A stretch of DNA of 64,000 bases. Source: Isochrysis galbana (lineage: Eukaryota > Haptophyta > Isochrysidales > Isochrysidaceae). Positions 10,571 to 21,140 of the stretch are shown in pieces (position 1 is the stretch's first letter; the number at the start of each line of letters is the position of its first letter). Where the stretch lies: assembly GCA_018136815.1 (NCBI GenBank), contig CM030936.1, positions 4,044,474 through 4,108,473 of the forward strand, given 5' to 3'. Both the position numbers and the translations under genes were made by a program. The notes below the pieces were generated by a model. The model saw nothing but the letters and a program-made list of their open reading frames with translations, did not search any database and was not told the DNA's origin.

Positions 10571-10850
10571 TTTTTTATAAGTGGGGGTCAATGGGGGCCT
10601 CGCGCCCCCCTCTCTCCGCATCGCGGACACCCCCCGGGGTCGGCCCGTACAATCAACCCCAGCCCCTGCCCTCTCGCAGGGGCTGGGCAATCATCATTCT
10701 GGCCCAGACCCCTAGTGGACGCGAACCGCGACTCGCACTCCCATGCCCAGCATGGGCCTGCCCTCGAGCTGACTCCCCCCCATCCCTGGTCGCCAGGCAG
10801 ACAGAGCGACTTCGGGCGGCTCCCAGGGCTAGCGAGGCAAGCGTGGGGGG
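10571..10850 (+). repeat. Dispersed GC-rich repeat family 1, copy A
   Basis: The stretch begins TATAAGTGGGGGTCAATGGG, continues through TCTCCGCATCGCGGACACC and ATCATCATTCTGGCCCAGAC, and ends near CCCTGGTCGCCAGGCAGACA. A copy in the opposite orientation lies at 26380-26660 with many shared blocks. It has no long conserved reading frame and is probably a non-autonomous element. Confidence 0.7.
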
Positions 10851-10854
10851 GAAA

Positions 10855-11150
10855 AAACTTTTAATATTCTCGCCTCGCGCGTGGCTATGGGCAACTAAGT
10901 TTATACTTAGTTCGCCCATGGGCGGGCACGAGCCCCCCTCTCCCTCCACTCCTCCCCTGCCGTGGGGGTGGAACCACCCATCCTCATGGCATGCCTGATG
11001 GCTGATGGCTTGCCGGGAGCAGACTGCCATGCTGGCCCACTCTCTCACTGCTATTGTCTCACTGGCAGGCTCGCCTGCCTCGCGCGCCCTGGCCCCTCGT
11101 GGCCTCGTGGCCAGCCCATCGCTCCAACCCCCTATCCCCCCCTGGTCGCC
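10855..11150 (-). repeat. Dispersed GC-rich repeat family 2, copy A
   Basis: This copy carries the palindrome AACTAAGTTTATACTTAGTT at 10893-10912, followed by GGGCACGAGCCCCC, CCTGCCGTGGG.GTGGAACC, and then a block ending CAGCCCATCGCTCCAACCCC. Related copies lie at 21940-22200 (same orientation) and 52380-52610 (opposite). At 10858-10890 it also has CTTTTAATATTCTCGCCTCG, which matches the 3' end of the LINE in reverse orientation. Read on the minus strand it ends in the same tail as the LINE, so it may be mobilised by LINE enzymes. Confidence 0.7.
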
Positions 11151-11758
11151 CAATATCAGGTATTCGCAGGTCTAGGCAGTTGCTGATATCATGATATCAG
11201 GACCTGATAGCTCAGCCTGACGTCCCATCCGGGATTGTGACTTGTGAGGAGTTCTAATGGGAGCCAGGGGTGTGCGAGGGGGGAGATTCGAAGGGATGAA
11301 TATGCGTATGTGTCTGTGGTGGCAACACACGTCAAGACGTACGGGCAGGTGCGCTAAGGGGTCTCGTGATAGTACCGGGCTAGGCTGGCACGCTAACGCT
11401 CAATCAAATGCCACGTAGCACGTAGTAGCGAGTGCACGGGGGGAGTCGCCAGATGGCGGGGGGGGGGGAGGGCCGGGGGAGTGGAAAGGGCCGGGGGAGT
11501 GGAAGTGTAGAATACTTCCGTGACAGTAGTGGGTCCACAGTCGAGTGCACGGCGAGAATATTATGAATTTTATACCCCATCCGAGCTCATACATCCCCGC
11601 ATCCACACTCGACACTCGCCCGCTTTGTTGACGCAAGCATGGAAGTCCGGTCGTAGCTCACTACCGGGTCGGGATGAGTACGGTGCCTAGCGCTGGAGAT
11701 TGATCATCGTCGTTTTGCTGCTTCGACGCCAGAGGCCAGCAGGGGGTCAAGCGTGCAC
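11151..11758. other. Spacer with a short dispersed repeat
   Basis: No gene is seen. At about 11305-11390, a segment containing CGTACGGGCAGGTGCGCT and TAGTACCGGGCTAG is shared with 54885-54970. A G-rich run lies at 11458-11508. Confidence 0.45.
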
Positions 11759-13387
11759 TCATTTTTCGAAGAACTTGATGGAGACGAGGACGAAACAATA
11801 GAAGAGGGCCACATAGCTTGCAAAGAAGCCGTTTGACGTCGTGGTGAAGGGCCCGCGGAACTGCGATGCGGATAAATTAGAGGCACATGGAACAAGTTGC
11901 ATAAGATTGCGGGAACCATAGACAGGTAGCACCCAACGGAAGCCACGTCGTTGTGCAGCATAGCAATGGTGCTGAGCAGGAAGAAGGCACGTGCTGCGTC
12001 TAACACATGCACACCAGAGGCATCTAATACTGGCAGGTGCGCACCGTGAGAATTCCGGCGCACGGAATCCAGTCAAGGGCGAGGAGAAGGACCAACGCCT
12101 TGACGAGGTAGTGCTTGTCCTCAACGCACCGGAGCAGGATGCAAACAAATATGGTAAGCACTGCAGATACGAGGCCGAAAACGGGCTCCCATGTATAGCC
12201 ACCCATGCCGCGCCGAGCACTGTCAACTGGATTGATTGAGGCAAAGAGGAGGACCACAGCCGCACAGAGTAGGCCAAGAGCGGGGCCCGAGATGCTGGTC
12301 CCGCCGCGCTGCCCGGTTTGCGCGATCCGCGCGCGGCCCTTTGTGAGCTGCTTGCGAACATCATCGGAGCAATCGCCAAGGGCGGAGAGCGAACATCCAA
12401 AGCCGGTCCAAAGCTGTCGGATGGTGGGCATGGGGTGTCAGATTGAGTTGGCCCACGCATCCCGCATTGCTCCAGCGGACGTGCCGCGCGGAACCGATAC
12501 GCCCACAGTCGTGCACGCTAGTGGATGGCTGCCATCGCTCACCGCAAAATAGCCGTTTGACGTGAATATAAAGGGCCCCTGAAAGGTACCAATGCCTGCG
12601 CCGGCAGCCCACCAGACAAACATGAACATGGCAATGAACTGCTGGAGGTTGATTGGAGTGCCCTTGCAAGAGCACAGCTTCTTTTCGAGTGGTCCAGGCA
12701 CGCACTTGATGAAGAAGAGCGTGAGGAGAGAGATGATCTGAGGGTGGAGATGGGGTAGTACAAATGGAAAGGCAGTGCACCCTAAACATTCACGTGCGCC
12801 TTCGCTACTCGCGCCAACTGGCCGGCCTCTCCGCCTTGCGTGCCCGCCCCGCGCGCGCTCGGCCACACGTTCGACACCCCACGGGCTCCTGTCTCTGTTT
12901 CTGGCTCCCATCTCCGTCTTGTCCCTTTCTCTTTATCTCTCTGTGTCCCTCTCCCTCTCCCCGTTTCCCTCCGCCTCTCCCCATAGTTCTTCTCTCTCCT
13001 TTTCTCCCGTTCTCCACCGCTCCCTTTCTACTTCCCCCCCTCTGCACTCCCCTTGCCCCCCCCCCCCACCCGCCCCTCCCCCCGCCCCCCCCCCACACCC
13101 ACACAATCTCAAGTCACGCTCACCAGCCCAGTCGAGCCGACTGCAATCATGTACGACTCGAGCCCTGTGATCACGACGACGAAGGAGGCGGTTTGCCCGG
13201 AGTATCCGTCATTTGGCGCGGCTGCGGCCGCAATCAGCCAGATGGAGGCGATGGCGATGCCGACCATCTTGGTGGGCAGTCCGTCTGCGATTCGGTCGCC
13301 TCCCTGCTCATACGGTGGTCCCATGTCCACGTGGACCCCCTCCATACCCTGAATGCCGCCTCCGATGGAGTGAGGGTTGTGCGCCAT
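11759..13387 (-). CDS. Eight-helix membrane protein made of two related four-helix halves, four exons
   Basis: On the minus strand the exons are 13387-13124, 12737-12543, 12413-12045 and 11860-11759. All junctions are phase 0 with GTGAGC or GTGCGC donors and CAG acceptors, giving 309 residues from ATG 13387. Hydrophobic segments include MVGIAIASIWLIAAAAAP, ASFVVVITGLESYMIAVG, FIAMFMFVWWAAGAGIG, ALGLLCAAVVLLFASI, VFGLVSAVLTIFVCILL, LVKALVLLLALDWIPCAGIL and SYVALFYCFVLVSIKFF. Each half ends in the same signature at an exon border: TFQGPFIFTSNGYFA in the first half and TFRGPFTTTSNGFFA in the second. This points to an ancient internal duplication of a four-helix module. I do not recognise a named family; a MARVEL-like four-helix fold is one possibility. 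Membrane localisation is a strong inference; function is unknown. Confidence 0.75.
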
Positions 13388-15226
13388 GGAGGGAGCGGGG
13401 GGGGAGGGTCGGGGGAGGAGAGAGAAAGGGGCGCGGTGGAGAGGGAAACGAGAGGCGGTAAGGCGGCGGGGAGGAGGCGACAGAGTGCAAGGAGGACGAG
13501 TGGGGGGGAGAGGGGGGGGAGGAAGAGAGAGAGAGAGGAGAGGGGATGATGATCTCCGACAGAGGAGACCTTTGTGTACAGGAAGGAATGTGACGTTTAC
13601 ATGAGATGATTTGATTGATTGATTGATGGATGGATTCGGTGTAGCGGAGAAGAGGACGAGAGGAGGATTTGTAGTCAAGAGGGATCTGGCGGCGAGGCAA
13701 GCAGAACTCGTCGTGAGAATAGATCTCATCTCCCCTTCTTGCAGAGTATTCTTATGTACACAAGACCCCCGACGACCATGGCCTTCATTGATCTGTCTGC
13801 GGAGAGCCCCACGGATACGTGAGATAAGCGAGCCGTAATAGGAGAAGAAAGCGGAGGAGAAGAGGAGAAGGCGACCCCCCAACGCTCGAAGGGAAGCTCC
13901 CTCCTACTCTCTTCTCGCCTTGTGTTCCTCTTCCCCTCCTCGGCCTCTCCGCGCGGGGGGGGGAGGGGGGGGGGGGGAGGGCGCCGGGCACACGCAGCGC
14001 AACAACAAAACCACCCCCCCCCCCTTCCGGACCACCGCCGCCCCCCCCTCCCCCCGCCTCCCCCCGCCGCTCTCTCCACACCCTCTCACCCTTCCACAGC
14101 CCACAGCGCCGCCGCCCGCACCTCTCCCACCCACGACGGCGGCGCCCCCGGAGCGCTCCGCCGCCCGACCAGACCGCTTCGCCTCGCCGCCACAGACAGC
14201 CACACCACACACGCCGCCATCGCCGCGCACTATGACTGCTCACAATTCGAATTCGGTCTGCTGAACCAGCATTGCAAAGCTCAGCGTCAGTTGGGTGAAG
14301 ATTTGGATTTGGCAAGTCCGTAAGTTTTGTCAATTTTTTTTCGAAATTTGGGTGGTCGAGTAAAATCAAAAATTTTGACCAAAATTTAGGTGGGTTCGCC
14401 TCGAAAAAAGAAATTGGGCCGCGCGCGGTGCGCGGTGCGCGGGGGGGGGGGGGGGGGCGGGGCGGTGTCGAGTCGAGCGTGGCCGGAGGGCTCTGAGCCA
14501 CTCCGTCGCGAGCGGCACCGGCGGCTAGCGCGGCGCTTTGGCCCTCCTCCCCGCCGGGAGTCGGGTGAATGAAATTCTGGACTGGGTCGGGCAACCCCAT
14601 GTGCCATGTGGGTGTTTGGACTGGGGACGAACGGCGAACGAAGGGCTGTGGGGCGGTGAGGCGCTCCTAGCGGCCCTAGTGTGATGGATAGTAAGAGATT
14701 GTTAGACCTACAAAGAACTCTTCCCTCAGGGAGGGAGCCTAGACTGCTAGAGTGCAGCGACGCAGCGAACAACGACGGACAACGAACCTGAGAACAACAG
14801 GATACACCGACTCACGAACACACCGGAATCATTCACCTAAACCGAGCAAATTATCAAGCAACCGCGACCCCAAATCACCGATAACCCAAACACGTCGCGA
14901 GAGACGGAGAGAGAGAGCGAGAGAGAGAGAGAGACTCCGCAGCGACGGCCGGAGCGTGTCGCCCTTGTAACTTCCCACGTAGCGGAGAGTCCGAAGGGGA
15001 GCGTCATGTCGCGCGACCGCGGCGATCACTTCGGATATAGATCGCAACGAGATATCCTTGCGACAGAAGAAATCTTGCCGTTGAGCGTGAACCTTCTAGA
15101 CGCTTCTAACGAACAACCCTGAGTAGCAACCAAGGGGAAGAAACACCAAAGGGGCCAAGGGCTTGCATGTAGCGTGCATCAAGGGGAAAGATTCCCTCAC
15201 CAGGAAGCGAACCTACACTGACTGAT
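13388..15226. other. GC-rich low-complexity flank, no gene seen
   Basis: This stretch holds G- or C-homopolymers (for example 13959-13980 and 14439-14462) and pyrimidine-rich runs that create spurious open frames on both strands. From about 14690 it passes into transposon-like sequence. No domain is recognisable. Confidence 0.45.
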
Positions 15227-15660
15227 CTCCAAGGGGAGATGGCAAATTAAACCTCAAATCTCGAGTGGAAAGAGCAACCGACTCGCTCGCCAAAAACCTT
15301 GACCGAGAAGAAAGAAGCAAGGACCTACAAGCCAAGGGTAGCGGACCTAGGGAATGTGAGAGGAAGTTTCCGGACGCCAATGCGAACGCCAAACGCGGGG
15401 AGTCAACGAAACCCCAACCAGGCTAAGCAGAACCTACGAAGAACAGGCCTGGACGACAACGAAAGTCAGCAGGTCCCCAGAAAGAACCGGAACCCAACAA
15501 GAAACGACAAGCCTTGCAAGAAGCTAAATAAACCTCCTCAAGGCGCCCCGAGAGCCTGAGACAAGCGCGCAGCGAGCGACAGGCGACCTGGCTCCTTGGC
15601 TCCTTTGGGTCAAGATTACCCGAAAGGAGGAAACCTGGAATCTAGACTTGACAAACAGGC
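15227..15660 (+). repeat. Dispersed 430-bp repeat, copy 1
   Basis: The repeat runs from GGAGATGGCAAATTAAACCT to GAATCTAGACTTGACAAACA. A very similar copy sits at 46966-47384. Both keep an open frame of about 86 codons encoding a basic peptide (KKEARTYKPRVADLGNVRGS...). The related string AGGTTTAATTTGC.ATCTCCC appears inverted at about 17651-17674. It is probably part of a retrotransposon. Confidence 0.75.
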
Positions 15661-15769
15661 TTTCCACCCCTTCCGGGCCCACACAGTTGCTACAGAGATT
15701 GAGATCCACGAGATGCATCAACGCCCCCTGCGAAAGAGCCTCCTGGAAGGCCTTGATTCCCTCATCCTT
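15653..15769 (-). pseudogene. LRR gene fragment
   Basis: The minus strand encodes about 39 residues with the same leucine-rich repeat pattern as the LRR gene at 23430-24943 (DEGIKAFQEALSQGALMHLV, then DLNLCSNCVGPEGVESL). It is isolated between a dispersed repeat and a Ty3/gypsy fragment, so it is probably debris carried or split by transposition. Confidence 0.6.
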
Positions 15770-15845
15770 GCGAAGCGGCAAGACGCTCTCGAAGAGAATG
15801 TGAAGCTTCAAACTCATATGACAAATCAATTCTCGAGATTCTTTG

Positions 15846-16508
15846 TTTCTCTGCTTGCTCGATCTCGCCTCCGGTTTCTGGTGTCTGCCTATCAAGGAGG
15901 AGGACAAACCCATCACGGCGTTCTGTACCCACCGCCAGAAGTACGAGTTCAACTACCTCCCGTTCGGCGTCCAGTCCGGCCCGTCCTACATGTGTCGTCT
16001 CATGGACGCGGTGCTCCAGGGCCTCGCGTGGGAGATTTGCATGCCGTACCTGGACGACATCGGGATTTGGTCGACAGGTACAGGCAGCACTCTTGAGGAA
16101 CGCATCGACGCCTCCTTCGAGCAGATGCTCCATCGTCTCGACCTCGTCCTCGAACGGCTCCGATGGGCCGGTCTCTCATGTAAGGCCTCCAAGTGCATCT
16201 TGTTCGCTATCAAGGGCGAGTACCTCGGGCACGTCGTTTCTCGTCGTGGTCTCGAGATGGACCCCAAGAAAGTCGAGGCGGTACGCTCGATCGATCCGCG
16301 TCACATCAACTCGCTCGAAAAAGTCCGCTCGTTTCTCGGTCTTTGCTCGTACTACCGTCGGTTCATCAAGGGCTTCGCGCACGTCGCGGCCCCTCTCACC
16401 GACCTCACGCGTACGGGTGTCGATGTGGCCACCGTCTCTCAGTCACCTGAGTGCCAGACCGCGATCCGCTGCCTTCAGATATCTCTCAACGCCGTCGTTT
16501 ACGTTTGA
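15846..16508 (+). mobile_element. Ty3/gypsy retrotransposon fragment (reverse transcriptase)
   Basis: The frame encodes about 220 residues of a gypsy-type RT: LLDLASGFWCLPIKEEDKPI, then FGVQSGPSYMCRLMD, catalytic YLDDIGIWS, HVVSRRGLEMDPKKVEAV and SFLGLCSYYRRFIKGFAHVA. The N-terminal third of the RT (fingers region and LPQG-type start), the protease, the rest of RNase H and the integrase are missing. The frame stops at 16508. It is therefore a truncated, inactive piece; its left breakpoint lies beside the LRR fragment. Confidence 0.85.
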
Positions 16509-18624
16509 TCGCGGTACGGGAACGTACGGGAATTCTTTTCCAGTTCCCCCCGCGGTCGCCGAATTTTCCCCCCGCGGCCGCCGAATAGTTCCCCCCGCGG
16601 GAAGTGAGGTATGGCTCGCCCCCCTTGCGACCACGGAAGATGGATCTCCCTCCCCTTTCGCTGCGCTCTGTCAGGAGACCCCCGTACCTCGTCGTCTAGC
16701 TCGCGCGTGACGTGCCGAGCCCGTCGTGATATCTCGCCGCCTTTCGCCGTTGGCTGTTCGACTACTCATATATCGAAGAACAGGAGACGCCGCGTTGTAA
16801 CTTGGGTGCCGCCACACCGCCCAAACATCCAGGTCAAACTCTCGTAAAAGAGAGAAGGGGATGGGTTGCAGCGTTGAGTCCTGCGGTCTGCCGCGCCGGC
16901 CGCCGATTCTACACCTCATCGTCCGGACGGGTGTGGTACCCCTTGTCTCTTCGATCGCCGCGCACTATTCTTATAGTTCGTCGTTCGTCGTTCGTCGTTC
17001 GTTCTTCGATTCTCGATTCTCGATTCTCATCGTTCCGCGTTCTTATCGTTCTTCGTTTCTCGCTCTCGATCTCGATTCTCGATTCTCGTCGTTCCGCGTT
17101 CTTCGTTTCTCGCTCTCGACTCTCGATTCTCGATTCTCGTCGTTCTGCGTTCTCATCGGTCCTCGATTGTTCGTAACTTCTCGGTGCGTCGCTCATCACG
17201 TCTTCCGTCTTGGTTCGGCGTTGGGCGCGTGGCTCTCTATCCATTCGGATTTATTGTTTCATTCGCTCTTCGGATTAAATGTTTCATTCGCTCTTCGAAT
17301 TTATTCGTTCATTCGCTCTGGGCTCGTTCGGTCTCGTTCAGGATTGCTCTTCTGCCTTTCTCGTGGCTTGTTTGGAGCTCTCCGCCATCCGTTAGGTTCT
17401 CTTCTTTCCCTCGCGGGACGCTCGATCCTAGCAGGGGGGTGTCGCATTCGCGAATCGACACTCGTTAGGCTTCGCTCTTCTCTTCGTCGTTCGGTATCTA
17501 TCGTTATAATTCTCTGCTTTCTCGCGTTCTCGGTCAAAAGCTTCGCTTGGATGCATGGGATCGGGGGTTGTGGAGCGCTCTCTCTCTCTTTCTCTCGAAA
17601 GAGAAGGGAAGTTTCCCCACCTCTCTTCCTCCCAGGCGCCTCGCAGATAGGTTTAATTTGCTATCTCCCCTGCGGTTCTTTATCTGCTTCTGGGGGCAAT
17701 CAGGTTTAATTTGCGACCTCTTCGCATCTCCCCCTTAGGCACATCGCACTCCTTTCGTCTTATTTGGTAGGTCTCTTGGAATCCTGCGTAGCAAGATTGC
17801 CCCTCGTTTCCGTTATGGTGCGATTCCCGTTCCAGACAAGATCGTCGACAGATCGCCCTTTGATCGTCGTCCGTCGTTGTCTGATCGGAGTGTTTGGGTT
17901 TGATTTCAGTCGAGTTATGTGAGAAAGTCGTGGGGCGAGAGTCGGGGTGTTTTCCTGGGTGTCTTTGTCCGTCGGCCTGTCGCCAGTCGTCATCCGTCGT
18001 CGCTCTCGCTCTCGTCGCTCTCGCTCTCGTAACACTCAGACCCTACAATCCCTCCTCGCCTCGCCAGCCCCTGCCACCACAGCCCTCCTCTCACTCACCC
18101 TCGCCTTTCGCCGCTCGTTCCATGTCGCTTTCGCCGCCGTCCTCGCCCTCGCTCAAGCCCGCCTGCCCGCCTTCCTCTGCTGACGGGCTTCAGCCCGTCA
18201 GCACCTCTGAAGTGGCCTCCCTCGCCGCGCCTGCCGCCGGCTTTGCCCCTTCCTCATTGCCCTCAGGCCCTATGGGCCACTCCAATTCGTCACATCCAGA
18301 TGGTAGAGGAGGAGGAGGAGACCACCGCGCCTGCTACCGCGCCTGCTACTGCGCCCGCTGCCGCCGTTGGTTCTACTCGTCGTAAGCGGCGGCGAGAGAC
18401 GTTTGTCTTTCTCGGCGACGACGACGACGAGGAGGAGGAGGAGGGAGGAGGAGGAGGAGGATAGGAGGAGGAGGAGGAGGAGGAGGAGGAGGAGGAGGAG
18501 GAGGATCTCTTGGAGCAGGCCACACGCGAGGAGCGAGAGAGGCGGAGCCGCACCAATGCCAATGCACCCGCCTCTGCCTTTTGTCTCCCATTGCCCGCCC
18601 CATCACTTCTTTCTTGCCAGGCCA
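16509..18624. other. Retrotransposon-derived or simple-sequence region
   Basis: At 16540-16600 the motif CCCCCCGCGG repeats. At about 16975-17160 there is a minisatellite of CGTTCGTCG and TCTCGATTCTCG units. At 17640-17720 AGGTTTAATTTG occurs twice, as in the 430-bp repeat but inverted. From 18120 a proline/serine-rich open stretch leads into a (GAG)n tract at 18440-18504. No intact gene can be supported. Confidence 0.5.
18179..18202. repeat. Perfect 10-bp-stem hairpin
   Basis: GCTGACGGGC pairs perfectly with GCCCGTCAGC around a TTCA loop. It sits inside the proline/serine-rich open stretch. The role is unknown; it could act in RNA. Confidence 0.7.
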
Positions 18625-18953
18625 GAAGGTATGGCATGACGTGTTGCATGCCGCCGTCGTCACCGAAGCTGCAAGGGACAGCGACAACCTCATCAAGATT
18701 TCGTACGAGAAGAAGCAGGGCGCCCAGGTGCGGAAGGTGTACCCGTTGGGTAGCGGCAGCAAGCCTTGCGAAGATCGGTCAGCGCCGGTCGCCGCGGCTG
18801 GAGGAGCATGGCGCGCCATCAGTACGCCGCGGGATCTTTGGCGTCGAATTGCCCGAGATGGCTGCGCACGAGAGGCAGCGGAAGGTACAGAAGAAGCCCC
18901 CTTCAGGATCGCGTGGGCGGCAAGCCAGCTCGCACAAGACCGAGCCGCCCTAA
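18625..18953 (+). pseudogene. Possible Tudor/chromo-like gene fragment with a frameshift
   Basis: After a strong acceptor (CACTTCTTTCTTGCCAG, ending about 18622) one frame reads QKVWHDVLHAAVVTEAARDS and DNLIKISYEKKQGAQVRKVY, which resembles a small beta-barrel reader domain. The continuation that looks natural (PRLEEHGAPSVRRGIFGVEL, then PEMAAHERQRKVQKKPP up to the stop near 18953) is in another frame. A frameshift or an unrecognised splice near 18750 would join them. Upstream exons are not certain. Low confidence. Confidence 0.3.
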
Positions 18954-18977
18954 CTAAGGTTGAATGAAGCAGTGTGA

Positions 18978-21140
18978 ATGAGCAGAGGACGTTCACACCC
19001 ATTTCACGCCATGTTGCCCTGCGGAGGAGGGGAGAGAGAGTGGAGCGGAGGCGGCCAGAGGCGGGGGGAAGGGGGGGGGTGGAAGAGACAGAGCTCTGCG
19101 CTCATGCGTGCGGATCCCCCTCGCGCGGTCGTGGTAGGATCTGGCGTGGGCGGTCTGCTCACCTCCGCTCGCCTCGCGGCGGCCGGTGTGCACGTCAGCC
19201 TGGTTGAGCAGAACTCGCGCAGTTGTGCAGGCGGCCGACTTGCGACGGAGACACTCTTTGCGCAGGGACGCGCCTTCCGCTTCGAGACAGGGCCCTCGCT
19301 CCTGCTGCTGCCCAATGTGTATCGCGAGGCGCTCCGTTCGGTCGGTGCCGACGAAACGGCACTCCGGCTCGCGCGCGTCCGCCCCTCATACGCCGTCCAC
19401 TTCGCCGACGGCTTGCCATCGCCATTGTTGCTGGGTGGTGGGCCGGTCGAGGAGGAGGTGCTGCGCGAGAACATGGAGGCGGTAGAGCCCGGTTCATATC
19501 AGCAGCTGCGCGCGTACATGCGCTCCGCACGGGCGAATCTGCGCGCGGGGCTGCCCATCTTCATCTCGGAGAGGTTCGGCCCAGCGGAGCTCGCCACGTT
19601 GCCGCCATTCCTGGCGGGCGCACTGCTCGGCGGCGAGACCCTCACGCGTGATGGGCGGGAGATCGCGTGGTCCAAGTTACTGCAAGGCGACGGCGGCAAG
19701 CGGAAGGCCGTCGCACCCCTGGTTGACTGGCCGCTCACTTCGCATGGCAGTCAGTGCGCGCGCCGCTTTCGCGCCGCGCGCCACCGCGCGCTGCTCTCCT
19801 ACCAGGACCTTTACATTGGCCTACCTCCTGCTGAGGCTCCCGCTGTCTTCTCTCTTCTTCAAGCCATCGAGCTGGCCGAGACCGACGCCCCAGCGGAGCT
19901 GAACTCTTGTTCAGGCGACGACAGTGGCGTGTGGTACCCTCTCGGCGGGTTTGGTACCTTCCGGAACCTGCTGCTGCAAGCGTGCGAGAACGCTGGAGTC
20001 ACTTTCTATTTTGGGGCGCGGGCAAGGGAGGTGTGCGTGACCGCCACGGAGGGCGGCGCGTCGCGCGTCACTGGTTTGAAGATCCAACGGCTGCCGTCCA
20101 TAGCTGAGAAATCGATGAGTGACAAGTGGGGCGAATGCGGCGAGCCTCCAGGCGCGGCTGCGTTGGTGCCTGACGAGCTTGGGGCCGCAGGCTCGGCAGA
20201 GCAGTGGGATCTGCTGCCCGCGGACTGTGTCATCATCAACGCAGACCTCGCAGCAGCGGAACCCGAGCTGCTCGGCCGCGCTGGGCTGGCTCGCTCGCAA
20301 TACGATGACATCTCGGAGCGCAAGCGAGACCATTCCTCCGAGCCGCGCTCGGACAGAGTAGCGATGGCGGCGGGTGGATCGGGTGCCACCGAGGCGGACG
20401 GTCCGCAACATGGCACAGGCCCGGCTAGCTCTCGCGCGTGGAGATACTCCTCGTCGACAGTAACTTTCCTGTGGTGCATGGACAAGAGGTACGACGCGTT
20501 GCGGCACCACAATGTTTTTCTGGCACCCGAAGAGGCGGACCCGTGGCGTGGCCTCTTCGACGCCGTCGAGTTTGCTCAGTGGGGCAATTCCAACGCAGGC
20601 GCTGGATCGGAGCCTGGGCGCGACGTGCCCTTCCACTTTTATCTGTGTGCGCCCGCGCGCACCGATGCGAGTGTAGTGCAGTGCGACACTGACGACGCCC
20701 TCATGGTCCTCGTGCCCACACCGCCAATCGACGAGCGCCTCCTCTGCGAAGAGCGTGCCGCGGAGCTGGAGGCTACCGAGGCGCGAATTGTCGAGCGCGC
20801 GCGCAAAGGGGTCATCTCGGCCCTCGAGGCGACAGCTGGATGCGAGGGTCTGAGCGAGCATATTGTCGGGGAGAAAGTGCGCACGCCGCGCGGCTGGAAA
20901 GCAGCGTACAACCTTCGGCGCGGCTCCGTCTTTGGGCTGTCGCACGGCTTGGACCAGCTCTCCTTGTTGCGTCCTGGTCGACGCCATCAAGGCATCCGCG
21001 GCCTACATTACGTCGGAGCATCGACGAGGCCGGGCAACGGCGTCCCACTCGTGCTCATCGGGGCAGAGAAGACGGCTGAGGAGGCGCTGCACGATCTGGG
21101 AGTCACCCAAAGAGCGGCAGTGGCGGCGAAAGGCAGCTGA
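18978..21140 (+). CDS. CrtI-type FAD-dependent carotenoid desaturase-like protein
   Basis: A single intron-free ORF of 720 codons. Near the N-terminus is the dinucleotide-binding fold AVVVGSGVGGLLTSARLAAA (GxGxxG at residues 54-59), followed by VEQNSRSCAGGRL. The C-terminus has GLHYVGASTRPGNGVPLVLI followed by GAEKTAEEALHDL, the hallmark end of CrtI-type phytoene desaturases; the fungal form typically reads VGASTHPGTGVP. Such enzymes desaturate phytoene stepwise with FAD. Distinctive insertions (about residues 370-500, with acidic and serine-rich parts) make it longer than the usual 500-620 residues. The first ATG is 18978; ATG 19104 (MRADPPRAVVVGSG) is the more compact start. It could also be a diverged carotenoid or retinoid oxidoreductase with another substrate. 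Family is certain, substrate inferred. Confidence 0.8.
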   Translation: MSRGRSHPFHAMLPCGGGEREWSGGGQRRGEGGGWKRQSSALMRADPPRAVVVGSGVGGLLTSARLAAAGVHVSLVEQNSRSCAGGRLATETLFAQGRAFRFETGPSLLLLPNVYREALRSVGADETALRLARVRPSYAVHFADGLPSPLLLGGGPVEEEVLRENMEAVEPGSYQQLRAYMRSARANLRAGLPIFISERFGPAELATLPPFLAGALLGGETLTRDGREIAWSKLLQGDGGKRKAVAPLVDWPLTSHGSQCARRFRAARHRALLSYQDLYIGLPPAEAPAVFSLLQAIELAETDAPAELNSCSGDDSGVWYPLGGFGTFRNLLLQACENAGVTFYFGARAREVCVTATEGGASRVTGLKIQRLPSIAEKSMSDKWGECGEPPGAAALVPDELGAAGSAEQWDLLPADCVIINADLAAAEPELLGRAGLARSQYDDISERKRDHSSEPRSDRVAMAAGGSGATEADGPQHGTGPASSRAWRYSSSTVTFLWCMDKRYDALRHHNVFLAPEEADPWRGLFDAVEFAQWGNSNAGAGSEPGRDVPFHFYLCAPARTDASVVQCDTDDALMVLVPTPPIDERLLCEERAAELEATEARIVERARKGVISALEATAGCEGLSEHIVGEKVRTPRGWKAAYNLRRGSVFGLSHGLDQLSLLRPGRRHQGIRGLHYVGASTRPGNGVPLVLIGAEKTAEEALHDLGVTQRAAVAAKGS

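Noticed and set aside
13785..14600. 271-codon minus ORF
   Set aside because: GC-rich low-complexity with no domain; homopolymer runs dominate.
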